Source: Aureivirga sp. CE67 (GTDB lineage: Bacteria; Bacteroidota; Bacteroidia; Flavobacteriales; Flavobacteriaceae). From it: a DNA stretch of 64,000 nt. Both the position numbers and the translations under genes were made by a program. The stretch's first letter is position 1. Each line of letters begins with the position of its first letter. This document shows positions 8,979-18,073 of the stretch, piece after piece. The notes beneath the pieces are model-generated. The model saw only the letters and a list, made by a program, of their open reading frames with translations, ran no database searches and was not told the origin of the DNA. The stretch spans positions 62,001 through 126,000 of the forward strand of contig NZ_JADOTV010000006.1 in NCBI RefSeq assembly GCF_015767245.1. Direction: 5' to 3'.

Positions 8979-9614
8979 ATGCTAAAAAATCTATTATTAC
9001 TCATTACAGCAATTCTTCTCATTTCATGTGGAGGAGAGAAAGAACCTAAACATCTCAAGAAATTACGAAAAAAAATTGTAGCTATTAAAGCTATTGATTC
9101 CGTAAATATTTTGGATGGAAACGAACTGAAACTTACTTGCTATGTAAAAGAAATTGAAAATTCGGTGTTTTTAGAAAACACGAAATCTTTAATTGGAATG
9201 GCAGTTTTAGAAAATTATCAATCGAACACATTATCGTCAAATTCTATTATTAAGATTTCGATTGTTGATGAAAATAATAAAACGGATCATTCAAGTTTAA
9301 AGTTTAGACAATTATTTAGAGCAAAAGAATATTATCAGAAAGCTCTGAGTCATTTGGAGCAGATCAAATCGCAAATAAAAGGAAACGAGAAATTAGATAC
9401 TTTATATAAGCAAGATAATTTTGTGGCGATGATGCAAAAACAACCTTTTGTGAATTCTATGGTGAGTGGCGTTAGAAAAGTAAAAAAATCGGAAGACAAA
9501 AACGAAGAGTATTATACAGCTACTCTTACTTTTTTCGATAAAGACACAGTTTCTTATAACTATGAAATTTTATACAACGATCAAGAAAAAATTGAATCTG
9601 TATTATTGAAATAA
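8979..9614 (+). CDS. lipoprotein of unknown function
   Basis: A 211-residue protein with a lipoprotein signal peptide ending LLISC-GGEKE. The mature part is mixed alpha/beta without a recognised domain. The Cys is followed by Gly-Gly-Glu-Lys rather than an acidic run, so it probably stays periplasmic. A strong 13-bp terminator follows and is shared with the convergent membrane-protein gene. Confidence 0.75.
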   Translation: MLKNLLLLITAILLISCGGEKEPKHLKKLRKKIVAIKAIDSVNILDGNELKLTCYVKEIENSVFLENTKSLIGMAVLENYQSNTLSSNSIIKISIVDENNKTDHSSLKFRQLFRAKEYYQKALSHLEQIKSQIKGNEKLDTLYKQDNFVAMMQKQPFVNSMVSGVRKVKKSEDKNEEYYTATLTFFDKDTVSYNYEILYNDQEKIESVLLK

Positions 9615-9632
9615 TGAAATTGAATATAAAAC

Positions 9633-9666
9633 AAAACCTCCTAAAATTAATTTAGGAGGTTTTTTA
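9633..9666. terminator. bidirectional terminator
   Basis: Perfect 13-bp stem: AAAACCTCCTAAA (9633-9645) with TTTAGGAGGTTTT (9651-9663), loop ATTAA, T run on both strands. It lies between convergent genes ending at 9614 and 9671. Confidence 0.92.
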
Positions 9667-9670
9667 TTTT

Positions 9671-10033
9671 TTAACTAAACCATTTCCAGGAATTGGAAAT
9701 TAGAATCAAAATTGCTGTAATGGACATTCCAACAGATAAGAGTTTTAGTCTTAATTTTTCTTTTTTAAATAAAATATAAATTGAAAGTAGGAATGCTAAA
9801 GCTCCAAAAACGATATAATTATAATAAGGTAATTGCTTCAGCCAAAAGAATGCTCTTGTTTTTCCTGAAACCAATTGATAGTCTTTGAATAAACTATATT
9901 GAATTATAATCGCTGTAATGATTCCGATACTACTCATTAAAATAGATAGTTTCGTAACGGATAATGTATTTTTATCTTTAAGTAATTGTGTTTCCATAAT
10001 TTTCATTTTTTGATGAATTTGATATTCTTTCAA
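9671..10033 (-). CDS. small three-helix membrane protein of unknown function
   Basis: Up to 120 residues; the start is uncertain because Met10 (10006) begins a more usual N-terminus (MKIMETQLL). Three hydrophobic helices are visible at about residues 29-47, 74-90 and 97-115. There is no recognised motif and no same-strand neighbour. Confidence 0.6.
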   Translation of the reverse strand: MKEYQIHQKMKIMETQLLKDKNTLSVTKLSILMSSIGIITAIIIQYSLFKDYQLVSGKTRAFFWLKQLPYYNYIVFGALAFLLSIYILFKKEKLRLKLLSVGMSITAILILISNSWKWFS

Positions 10034-10335
10034 TCAACTTTATAGTAAACGAATTATTATTATAATTAGTGTTTTACAATTCGTAATTATATTTATAAAA
10101 TTAACTTTTTTTATTACTATAAATACTTTTATATTTGGAAAATTATCGATTTTTGTTGAGAATATTAAATTTTTAACAAATTAATTTATTGTTGAATATT
10201 TAGGTAAATAAACTTTTAAACAGTAAATGGTTTGAAATCAAAAGGAAAAGTAAGGTTATTGTTTTAAACTTATAATTCGTTATGATGAATAAATTATTTA
10301 CGAATTAAAAAATATAATTGAAAAAGTATAAAAAA
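10034..10335. other. AT-rich intergenic interval with four AATTCGT half-sites
   Basis: No gene is seen. ACGAATT (10049-10055) faces AATTCGT (10078-10084) at one end of the gap. AATTCGT (10274-10280) faces ACGAATT (10300-10306) at the other. The two spaced inverted repeats frame the gap between divergent genes and may be regulator sites; chance is possible in DNA this AT-rich. Confidence 0.3.
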
Positions 10336-11310
10336 ATGAAAGCACCGTTTAGATTATCAGTTTTAAATATCATATTTCTTTGTATTACTGCATTGTTAGT
10401 GTTTATATTACAGATCTTAATAACAGGAATAAATGAATTTCATTTAGGTTTTGCATTTGGTTCTGTAATTGGCGTATTAATTACTCCAACTTTGATTGCT
10501 TTTATCGTATGGTTAATTCGAAAAAGAGAAAAGTACGCAGGTACATATACTTTTAATGTGATTCTACTATTAATGCTACTTGGTAATTTATCGGATTTTA
10601 TTCAAAGTTTTGCTATTCCTACTCCAAAATCAGATGAGAGTGTGATTGAGATGGTAAAAGATTTCAATGACAGTTATAATAATGAGGATTTTTCAGTTGT
10701 TGAGGGTTATGAGAAACTTACTTCTAATGTAAATAATAGTTTAGAAGAGTCTATAAAAAAAAGTACTGGAAAAGAGAAAGAGATTTTACTTATTAATTAT
10801 GAATTTTTGAAATTTTCTGAATTACAAACTTCAACTTGGTTAAAGACAATAACTAGATTAGAAGAACCGAATATTTTAGATTTAAAGGTTTTGATGAAAA
10901 CTAAAGATTATAAAGAACGAAAAGAGGTTTTTAATGAAGTTAGAATTGCCGCAATTAATTATCATGAATTTATAAATAATAGAGAAAGAATTTTAAATGA
11001 ATTAACCAAAGATATTGACAGATCTCACGAAGCTTATAAAATGTTTAGAGCAGGCTTTGACAGGCAAGTTAAAAAACAAGAAGAATATGTTGATGCTTAT
11101 ATAAAAGCGTACATTTCATACACAGAAAATTTAGTTTCTCTTATGGATTTTTTAGAAAAAGAAGATGGAAAGTGGATGATTGAAGAATCTGGAAATATAA
11201 AATTTGAAAATGATAAATTACAAGATTCATGTTATGAAATTATTATAAAAGCAACTCAAGATGAAGTTAATATTGCCGATTTGTCTGAGAAACTTTGGAA
11301 TTCAATGTGA
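10336..11310 (+). CDS. membrane-anchored protein of unknown function
   Basis: About 324 residues from the ATG at 10336; an in-frame TTG at 10318 would add six residues. The first 90 residues hold three hydrophobic helices. The rest is a soluble, highly helical, charged domain with many Lys/Glu pairs (ESIKKSTGKEKEILLINYEFL). No catalytic motif is seen. It opens a long plus-strand run of small unknown genes that continues to 23.2 kb. Confidence 0.7.
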   Translation: MKAPFRLSVLNIIFLCITALLVFILQILITGINEFHLGFAFGSVIGVLITPTLIAFIVWLIRKREKYAGTYTFNVILLLMLLGNLSDFIQSFAIPTPKSDESVIEMVKDFNDSYNNEDFSVVEGYEKLTSNVNNSLEESIKKSTGKEKEILLINYEFLKFSELQTSTWLKTITRLEEPNILDLKVLMKTKDYKERKEVFNEVRIAAINYHEFINNRERILNELTKDIDRSHEAYKMFRAGFDRQVKKQEEYVDAYIKAYISYTENLVSLMDFLEKEDGKWMIEESGNIKFENDKLQDSCYEIIIKATQDEVNIADLSEKLWNSM

Positions 11311-11371
11311 TTTTAGAATATGTTTAATAAATAGAATAAAAATAATTGTTTAGAAAAAAATATAATTAAAA

Positions 11372-11920
11372 ATGATCAAAAACGACGAATTACAGAAAAT
11401 TGAAATAGAAGGATTTATCTCATTTCCAGTGTGGAGAGGATTTCAAAATAGAGCTGGATTTTATGCTTCAAAAGTAGTGGGAGAAGATGTAGAATGTTCT
11501 TATTCTTATGGAATTGGAGGAGATTCTATAATTGATTTTGAAGGTCCAGAAATGTATCATCAAAATGCTTTTGACTATTTGATAGAAAATCAAGAAGAAA
11601 TTAAAGAGGTTTTATTAAATGCTTTGTTAGAAGAATATCCGGATATTCAAAGTTTATATGGTTATGAAGGAGAAGATAAAGAAAAATGGAGTCCAGATGT
11701 GACGGATGTGGAAGAGTTTAAAAAATTAATTGGTGTAAAAAGACTACATTTTATGCATGTTGAAAAAGATAATTATGCTTATGTTGGTTTTGAGTTTGGT
11801 TGCGAATGGGATGATGAGCATGGACTAGGAATTATGATGCATAAAAATAGAGTAATAAAAGTTGGTGGAGCAGATAGTGCTTTCATGAACTGGATTGCGG
11901 AAAGTGATTTAGATGATTAA
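11372..11920 (+). CDS. DUF2004/DUF6985-like protein
   Basis: A 182-residue soluble acidic protein. The C-terminal string FGCEWDDEHGLGIMMHKNRV, followed by GGADSAF, matches the conserved core of the DUF2004/DUF6985 group. Members are often found near polymorphic-toxin or accessory genes, where some are thought to act as immunity proteins. No toxin partner is visible here. A terminator follows at 11939-11974. Confidence 0.6.
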   Translation: MIKNDELQKIEIEGFISFPVWRGFQNRAGFYASKVVGEDVECSYSYGIGGDSIIDFEGPEMYHQNAFDYLIENQEEIKEVLLNALLEEYPDIQSLYGYEGEDKEKWSPDVTDVEEFKKLIGVKRLHFMHVEKDNYAYVGFEFGCEWDDEHGLGIMMHKNRVIKVGGADSAFMNWIAESDLDD

Positions 11921-11938
11921 TATAAATTAAAAATAAGA

Positions 11939-11974
11939 ACAAAGCATGCAGAGGTTTCTTTGTATGCTTTTTTT
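11939..11974 (+). terminator. terminator after the DUF2004/6985-like gene
   Basis: AAAGCATGCA (11941-11950) pairs with TGTATGCTTT (11961-11970, one G-T pair), followed by a T run. It falls before the ATG at 11987 and rules out an earlier start for the next gene. Confidence 0.8.
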
Positions 11975-11986
11975 ATTAGAAAAAAT

Positions 11987-12715
11987 ATGAATAAGAAATT
12001 ATATATTTTGCTTTTAACAATGTTTGTATTGTTAAGTTGTAAAAAGGAAAAGATCAATAATTTGATCCAAATGGGAATAAAAGGTAAGGCCAAATCTATG
12101 GAGGTTTTAAATTTGAATTTTCAAAACACACCTGAAGCTTATGTTGTACCAAAAATTGTTTTTGAATTTAATGAAAAAGGATTTATTACTGAAGAAACAG
12201 AATATGATGACAATGGGGTGCATAATAGAATTCAATACGAATATGATGAAGAAAATAATTATTTAGGTAAGAAAATATTAGATGAAAATCTAGAAAAAAT
12301 TGGTGAATGTATTTCTGTAGGTAATTTGCCAAATAAAAGGGAGGAAGATTGTACGGTAAAAAATAGTATTTATAAAACTTCGAGATTTCTAGAAGGAAAT
12401 GTTTATACAGAATTATATCTTTACAGAAACGAACAAGAGGAATTTGAACAATATAAAAAAGAGATAATTCATTTTGATAAGAAAATGAATATGACTTCTA
12501 AAGAGAGCTATGGTTTTTCTGACGAGGTTGATTTCACAAATCATTACCAATATAATTCAAAAGGTATTGTTCAAAAAATTGTAATAAAGGATAAAAACGG
12601 GAAAATTATTGAAGATTTGGATTATAATTGCATGGAAGTAGATGTAGAAGGAAATTGTATTCAATATAAAATTTCGGATGGTACAGAAATTAAATATAAC
12701 ATTGAATATTATTAA
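11987..12715 (+). CDS. lipoprotein with YD-like repeats
   Basis: About 242 residues from ATG 11987, chosen because the signal peptide MNKKLYILLLTMFVLLSC-KK begins there and a terminator lies over the longer frame. The mature protein carries imperfect repeats such as FEFNEKGFITEETEYDDNG, IQYEYDEENN and HYQYNSKGIV, which resemble YD/RHS-type beta repeats of secreted proteins. Expected at the periplasmic face of a membrane. It is followed by a two-helix membrane protein gene after 6 bp, so the two are likely co-transcribed. Confidence 0.75.
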   Translation: MNKKLYILLLTMFVLLSCKKEKINNLIQMGIKGKAKSMEVLNLNFQNTPEAYVVPKIVFEFNEKGFITEETEYDDNGVHNRIQYEYDEENNYLGKKILDENLEKIGECISVGNLPNKREEDCTVKNSIYKTSRFLEGNVYTELYLYRNEQEEFEQYKKEIIHFDKKMNMTSKESYGFSDEVDFTNHYQYNSKGIVQKIVIKDKNGKIIEDLDYNCMEVDVEGNCIQYKISDGTEIKYNIEYY

Positions 12716-12721
12716 ATAATA

Positions 12722-13249
12722 ATGACAGATAAAAACGAAAAAATTAAAATTAGTTTCATAGAATTACTTATATATTTTGGACCTATAATATTATTCATCT
12801 TTATACCAATGTATCGTTTTTATAGGGTTTTGAAAAATAACAATTTTGATTTTTTATATAGTTATGAAATGATTATAGAAGATAAGTTCGTTGTTGTTTT
12901 TACGATTCTATCTTTCGTTATTTTCGTTTCTAAACTTTACTTTTTAACATTTAAGAAAATTAACACAGCTTTAGATGAAAAAGAATTTAAGGAAATTGTG
13001 AATGAAACTAAATCAAAATTAGAATGGAAAATACGAAGTCAATCTAAAAATAAAGTTATAGCTGAATCTAATTCGAGTTCTTTTTTTGAAAGTAGAGAAA
13101 TTGTAACAATTATCAGAAAACCAAATTATATATTGATTAATAGTAGAACAACTCCTGACAATCCGAAAATAATTAGTTCTTATGGTGGTAATTGGAATAA
13201 TGTAGCTACTTTTAAAAATGAAATGAAAAAATATTTGAAAAATAAATAA
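12722..13249 (+). CDS. membrane protein of unknown function
   Basis: A 175-residue protein with two hydrophobic helices (about residues 14-34 and 58-76). A basic helix and a small beta-rich C-terminal domain follow. It lies 6 bp after the YD-like lipoprotein gene and 2 bp before the GNAT gene, so it sits in a tight operon. No family is recognised. Confidence 0.7.
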   Translation: MTDKNEKIKISFIELLIYFGPIILFIFIPMYRFYRVLKNNNFDFLYSYEMIIEDKFVVVFTILSFVIFVSKLYFLTFKKINTALDEKEFKEIVNETKSKLEWKIRSQSKNKVIAESNSSSFFESREIVTIIRKPNYILINSRTTPDNPKIISSYGGNWNNVATFKNEMKKYLKNK

Positions 13250-13251
13250 CG

Positions 13252-13782
13252 ATGCTATTATTTGAAACAGAAAGATTAGAAGTTAGACAATTAAATATTA
13301 AAGATTTTGATTATTTCAAGGAATTGGTGACTGCTCCAGAAATTATAGATCCTGTTCCTGTGAAAAGATGGTCAGATGCAGAAGTAGAAGAAAGATTTGA
13401 AAATTTTACTAATTATCCTGTAAACCCAAATGAAAAGGAAACTGTTATTTGGGGAGTTTTTGAAAAAGGAAATGAAGAATTGATTGGTTTAAATGGATAT
13501 TTGACGAATGATGAAAATCAGAGAGAAATTGCTTACAGGTTCCGAAAACCTTATTGGGGAAAAGGATATGCAACAGAGCTTGCTAAAAATATGATTGTTT
13601 TCTGTTTTGAAACTTTAGAAAATCAAGTTTTGACTGCTGATGTTTTTATTGAAAATATTGGTTCTGTAAAGATTTTAGAGAAATTCTTTAATCCAGTAAG
13701 AGAGTTTTATAATGAAAAAGATGGATGTATGGATCGAAGATATATTTTAACAAAAGAAGATTGGATTAATAACAAAAAATAA
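13252..13782 (+). CDS. GNAT family N-acetyltransferase
   Basis: A 176-residue protein of the RimJ/RimL-type GNAT group: an N-terminal FETERLEVRQLNIKDFDYF motif, IGLNGYLTND, and the acetyl-CoA-binding stretch YRFRKPYWGKGYATELAKNMI. It transfers an acetyl group from acetyl-CoA to an amine; the acceptor is unknown. It is 2 bp after the previous gene and 4 bp before the DoxX-like gene. Confidence 0.85.
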   Translation: MLLFETERLEVRQLNIKDFDYFKELVTAPEIIDPVPVKRWSDAEVEERFENFTNYPVNPNEKETVIWGVFEKGNEELIGLNGYLTNDENQREIAYRFRKPYWGKGYATELAKNMIVFCFETLENQVLTADVFIENIGSVKILEKFFNPVREFYNEKDGCMDRRYILTKEDWINNKK

Positions 13783-13786
13783 AAAA

Positions 13787-14134
13787 ATGAAAACTAATAA
13801 AATATTAAAAACTATTTTGATTTGGTTACCATCGTTGATTGTTGCATTATTTTACATTCCGAATGCGATGGACAAATTATTAAACCCAAATCAAACAGGG
13901 AAAATCGTGCAAAGTAGTGCTGTGATGATAACTGCAGGAATTTATATTTTGTTGAGTTTAGCTTTGTTTTTATACAATAAAACAATGATTTTGGGTTCTT
14001 TTCTTCTTTCACTTTACATGGTGAGTATTATTTCAATTCATTTATACAAAGGAAAACCAGCAGAGATATTAATTCTACTTTTGATGTCTACTATTTTTGC
14101 TGCGTATATTCGAAAACCTCAGTATTTTAATTAA
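13787..14134 (+). CDS. DoxX-like membrane protein
   Basis: A 115-residue protein with four hydrophobic helices and the early FYIPNAMDKLLNP motif typical of small DoxX-like/DUF4870-size proteins. Such proteins are often linked to redox or thiol stress, but function is not established for this subgroup. It is packed between the GNAT gene (4 bp) and an ATP-grasp gene (1 bp), which implies co-transcription. Confidence 0.65.
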   Translation: MKTNKILKTILIWLPSLIVALFYIPNAMDKLLNPNQTGKIVQSSAVMITAGIYILLSLALFLYNKTMILGSFLLSLYMVSIISIHLYKGKPAEILILLLMSTIFAAYIRKPQYFN

Positions 14135-14135
14135 G

Positions 14136-14912
14136 ATGTATTATATAGTTCAAAAAAATGTATTTCGAGATCCGAGATATGATGAAATATTTCATGTTTT
14201 AGATTCTTTGAATTTGCCTTATGAAGAAGTTATTTTTTATCCAAATAGCAATGAATTTTTCTTAGAAACAGATAGAAAAGATGTTTTTGTTTATGGTTCT
14301 GTGAAATTAGCCAAAGTTTGTGCTGATTTTGATTGGAATCCAGGTTCTTTTTACGGAGGAAATCATGAGTATGAAAAATACGCAAAAGGTTTTGGTGAGT
14401 ATATTTTAAATCATGGAAGTTTTATTACACAATTTTCAGACTCATTTTCTTGGGAAGAAAATCAGAAATACTTTATAAAACCAAGTATAGATGCTAAAGT
14501 GTTTACAGGAAAAGTTTTTACAGAGTCTGAATGGAAAGATTTTACTTATGAAACTTTAAACAATAATGAAAATACAAGAATTACAGCAGAAACATTGATT
14601 CAAGTTTCTAAATATCATAAAATCATCAAAGAAGCAAGAGTTTGGATTGTTAATCAAAAAGTAGTGACAAGTTCTTATTATTTATTTCATGATCAAGCAG
14701 GATTTGAAGAGAATGTTTCAAATGAGGGCTTAGATTTTGCACAGAAAATGGCAAAAATATACAATGTCGCAGATGCTTATGTAATGGATGTTTGTGAGAC
14801 TTTTGAAGGTTGGAAAATTGTTGAAGTGAATTGTATAAATAGTGCAGGTTTTTACAAAGGAGACGTAAAGAAAATTATACTTGTATTGGAAGAAATGTAT
14901 GCTGAAAAATAA
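14136..14912 (+). CDS. ATP-grasp domain protein (DUF4343-like)
   Basis: 258 residues from ATG 14136, one base after the DoxX-like stop; the longer frame would run into that gene. Motifs are KYFIKPSIDAKVFTGKVF (ATP-binding lysine strand), KEARVWIVNQKVVTSSYY, and the metal-binding end YVMDVCETFEGWKIVEVNCINSAGFY. This is the stand-alone ATP-grasp/DUF4343 type, probably a carboxylate-amine ligase. The substrate is unknown. Confidence 0.75.
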   Translation: MYYIVQKNVFRDPRYDEIFHVLDSLNLPYEEVIFYPNSNEFFLETDRKDVFVYGSVKLAKVCADFDWNPGSFYGGNHEYEKYAKGFGEYILNHGSFITQFSDSFSWEENQKYFIKPSIDAKVFTGKVFTESEWKDFTYETLNNNENTRITAETLIQVSKYHKIIKEARVWIVNQKVVTSSYYLFHDQAGFEENVSNEGLDFAQKMAKIYNVADAYVMDVCETFEGWKIVEVNCINSAGFYKGDVKKIILVLEEMYAEK

Positions 14913-14937
14913 AACAAATTGCTTTTAAAAAAATAAA

Positions 14938-15936
14938 ATGAAAAAAACTTTATTAATAATATTTTTACTGCTTTTTTCTTTAAAATCATTTTCTTGTGTT
15001 TGTATTGTTGAAGAAATTTCTGAGGGAATTTATAATAATCACGAACTTATTTTTAGTGGAGAAATACTAGAAGTAGAAGAGTGTAATCGGTTTGGAGAAC
15101 AAGAATATCTAATAAAAGTATTAGAAAGATATAAAGGGAATATTGGAGAGAAATATATAGCAACAAATATCTGTGGATCATCATGTAGTCTGTTAGTAAA
15201 AGAAGAAAATAAGTTACTGTTTATTGTAAATTCGCCTTTTGGAGAAATATCTCAAAGTATATGTGCTAGTTATAGTTACACTTATTTTACAAAAAATAGC
15301 ACTAATGAAGAAAATCAAAGTTTTTTGGAATGGCATCAGGAAAATATAGATTTTCTAGAATCTAAACAAAATAATGAAATTCAAGTATCTTCTTTTGGAT
15401 TATATTTTGGAAAAGTTCTTTGGTGGGTTTATTTATTTTTAGCTTTAGTTTTATATGTTTTGTTTTTACGATTTTTAATTAAGAAAAAATATTATAAAAC
15501 GTTTATCATTCTATCATTTTCTGTACTTATGAGTCTTGCTTTTTATTTTTTGCAATGGTATTTTTATGGGAAAGCAAATTTCTATGAAACAACTTCAGGA
15601 CAAGGTAGGTCAAACTTAGCTGTAACTTTTTTGCCGCTGATTATTTTAAATATTCTCCTTTGGAAATGGAAAAAAACGAATTTTTTAGAAGTACTATTTG
15701 TTAATTTTCTAGTTTTAACTCTCTTTCCTTTACTAAATTTTCTTATGCATTTGAGTTTATATTTCATATTTGAAAAATATTTAGGTTTTAATGATGAAAT
15801 TTTATGGAAGTTCTCAAACATCATGGAAATGGATTATTATTTCTATTTTGAAATAGTGTTTCTTACAGTTTCTTTTGTGATTGCTTTATTAATTAGTTTG
15901 TTGAAATATTTCATCAGAAGAAAAAAGAATTTTTAG
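14938..15936 (+). CDS. membrane protein with secreted NTR/TIMP-like N-domain (paralogue 1)
   Basis: A 332-residue protein. The signal peptide ends at about residue 19 and the mature chain would begin Cys20-Val-Cys22, the C-x-C start of TIMP/NTR-like domains. ELIFSGEILEVEE, LIKVLERYKG and later Cys residues fit that fold. From about residue 155 to the end are five or six hydrophobic helices. The likely layout is a periplasmic or external NTR-like domain tethered to the membrane. The neighbouring gene 44 bp downstream is a diverged paralogue. A metalloprotease-inhibitor role is only suggested by the fold. Confidence 0.65.
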   Translation: MKKTLLIIFLLLFSLKSFSCVCIVEEISEGIYNNHELIFSGEILEVEECNRFGEQEYLIKVLERYKGNIGEKYIATNICGSSCSLLVKEENKLLFIVNSPFGEISQSICASYSYTYFTKNSTNEENQSFLEWHQENIDFLESKQNNEIQVSSFGLYFGKVLWWVYLFLALVLYVLFLRFLIKKKYYKTFIILSFSVLMSLAFYFLQWYFYGKANFYETTSGQGRSNLAVTFLPLIILNILLWKWKKTNFLEVLFVNFLVLTLFPLLNFLMHLSLYFIFEKYLGFNDEILWKFSNIMEMDYYFYFEIVFLTVSFVIALLISLLKYFIRRKKNF

Positions 15937-15979
15937 AAGAAGAGATTTTGTATTTATGTACTTTTGAGAAAAAATTGAA

Positions 15980-16939
15980 ATGAAAAGAAACTTATTTTTA
16001 CTTATAATCTTTATTACACTTTCTAGTTTTAAAATACTTGATTTAGATCATTGTTATGAGCCAACTATTGTTAATGATGAAATTTATAAAGAATATGAAT
16101 TGATTTTTTCTGGAGAAGTTGTAGAAGCTCAAGACTTAAACTTTTTTGGAAATCAAAATTTTAAATTAAAAATATTAGATAGGTTTAAAGGAGAAATAGG
16201 TGGGTTTATTAATGGAGTCTGTAATGGTCAATTTTTAAAAAAAGGAGATAAAGTTTTGATTATTACTAATCCAGTTTTTGGTGAGATCTCTGAAGATTTT
16301 TGTATTACACCAAGCTTTGTTTATTATACGGAAGATTATGATGGGTATTTAAAAGATTATGAGAAAAACTTAGAATATTTTAGAAGTAAAAATAATAATG
16401 AAATTAAAAATTCATCTCAAAAATTAGATAGAGAAAAGCTATTATTTCGAATTTCGCTTTATGGTGTAATAGCTGTATACTTTTTACTTTTATTTTATCT
16501 TTTTAAAAGAAAAAAATATGCTTTTTTTATAGCGGTTTTATTCACTATTCTTTCAAGTTTGACTTTTTATTTAAGCCTTTGTTATTTTGGAAATGATAGT
16601 GGAAAGTTAGTGATGATATTATTTTTAATGAATCCATTTTTAGCTAATTTTCTCTACAGTAAACTTCAAAATCAAAAAAGTAAATTTCATCATTTATTTC
16701 TCATCAATTTATTTATAATATTTTTTGGTTTACTTATTTATTTCGCTGTAATTCATTTTTTAATTGAATCCGGTTATTTTAAATCTAATACTTTCAAACT
16801 AGGAATTTTAGATAAGTTTAATTTGTTATTTGAAAAAACTATTTTTCTATTTCAATTTTTTTTAATGTGTGTGGTTTATGCGTTAATAGTTACAATTTTA
16901 TCAAAATTGATAATTTGGATAGGAAAGAAATTCAAATGA
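15980..16939 (+). CDS. membrane protein, NTR/TIMP-like paralogue 2
   Basis: A 319-residue paralogue of the preceding gene with the same layout: signal peptide, short beta domain (ELIFSGEVVEAQDLNFFG, KLKILDRFKGEIG, NPVFGEIS), then five or six helices. Shared strings such as LIFSGE, FGEIS and FRSKNNNEI/LESKQNNEI show common descent. It lacks the C-x-C start (only one Cys, near residue 25), so the N-terminal active ridge of TIMP-like domains would be lost. Confidence 0.65.
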   Translation: MKRNLFLLIIFITLSSFKILDLDHCYEPTIVNDEIYKEYELIFSGEVVEAQDLNFFGNQNFKLKILDRFKGEIGGFINGVCNGQFLKKGDKVLIITNPVFGEISEDFCITPSFVYYTEDYDGYLKDYEKNLEYFRSKNNNEIKNSSQKLDREKLLFRISLYGVIAVYFLLLFYLFKRKKYAFFIAVLFTILSSLTFYLSLCYFGNDSGKLVMILFLMNPFLANFLYSKLQNQKSKFHHLFLINLFIIFFGLLIYFAVIHFLIESGYFKSNTFKLGILDKFNLLFEKTIFLFQFFLMCVVYALIVTILSKLIIWIGKKFK

Positions 16940-17002
16940 AAATGGTATTGTTTTTGACTAAAAATTATAAGGGAATTCTTATTAAAATAAATCAAAAATG
17001 CC

Positions 17003-17650
17003 ATGAATAAAAAATACTTTAAAGCCCAAAAACTGATAAAAATAAATCAACTTCTTTTATTAGTTTTTTGTATAATCTTTACAAATAGTCTATTTTCTCA
17101 AATCAAACCTGCTCCGAGTTTTTTCGATTTAAAAGATTTTGAAATTGCTTATTATTATCAATTAAAAAAAGTATTATATAAAGAAATTCAAAATCCGATT
17201 ATTAAAATTCAATTATTGCCAAATTCAAAACCAGAGTCTTTATTGGTGATTGAAAAAAATGAAGATTCAGAGAAGTATTTTATGACTTATACTGAAGCAA
17301 AAGAAAAGATTTGGTACAATAAAAACTGGAAAAATGTTGAGGTTTCTGACAAAGGAATTCTTATAAGTAAAGAAGTTTTTGAATGGATTAGTAAATTGTT
17401 TAAAAAAACAATTAATGGAGTAAGTCTGGAAGTAATTGATAATTCCGAAAATTTTGGTTTTACACATGAAGATAAATATTTCATTTCTTTTTATGAAAGC
17501 ACAGTTCTTTTGGAAGTTTTTAATCCAAAATCCGAAAAACCTTTGTTAGTTGAAATTATTCAAGAGTTAATAAAATTGATAAAAATCGAGAAAGAATTAG
17601 AACAAATACCAGATAGCTTAAAAGCTAAAATAGAATTATATTTAAATTAA
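17003..17650 (+). CDS. secreted protein of unknown function
   Basis: A 215-residue protein with a hydrophobic segment at about residues 14-32 ending NSLFSQ, a likely signal peptide after a long charged start. The mature part is alpha/beta with no known motif. It sits 5 bp before a small soluble protein gene and is likely co-transcribed with it. Confidence 0.65.
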   Translation: MNKKYFKAQKLIKINQLLLLVFCIIFTNSLFSQIKPAPSFFDLKDFEIAYYYQLKKVLYKEIQNPIIKIQLLPNSKPESLLVIEKNEDSEKYFMTYTEAKEKIWYNKNWKNVEVSDKGILISKEVFEWISKLFKKTINGVSLEVIDNSENFGFTHEDKYFISFYESTVLLEVFNPKSEKPLLVEIIQELIKLIKIEKELEQIPDSLKAKIELYLN

Positions 17651-17655
17651 AAAAC

Positions 17656-18003
17656 ATGTATAAAAAAGAATGGCAAAAGATTTTGGAGAATTCACCGGAA
17701 TCTTTAAAATATAAAGAACTTTTAGAATTGATTTGTGAAGAGGATGTTATTATTAACTATTTTCCTTTTACGCAACTTTTTTCTATTAGATTAAGTAAAA
17801 ATTCTAAATATCCTTTTGAAACTGAAGGTATGCCAGTTATTACAGAATTTAATCATTTATATTCTCTTCCATTAAAAGGAAGAGAGAATATTAAAAAGAA
17901 AAATCACGATAATGTTTATGTAATTTCAAATTCGAAAATGGAAATAATAGGATATGGAGATGCAAAAACTACTGTTGAAATTTTAAAATCAATTTTAGAA
18001 TAA
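17656..18003 (+). CDS. small soluble protein of unknown function
   Basis: A 115-residue cytoplasmic protein without signal peptide or membrane helix. It lies 5 bp after the preceding gene. No family is recognised. Confidence 0.65.
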   Translation: MYKKEWQKILENSPESLKYKELLELICEEDVIINYFPFTQLFSIRLSKNSKYPFETEGMPVITEFNHLYSLPLKGRENIKKKNHDNVYVISNSKMEIIGYGDAKTTVEILKSILE

Positions 18004-18073
18004 AAATGTCGTTTTTTTACAATCCTATTTTAAAGAAAGTATTGAATTTTGTTTCAAACTAAAATATTTAAAT

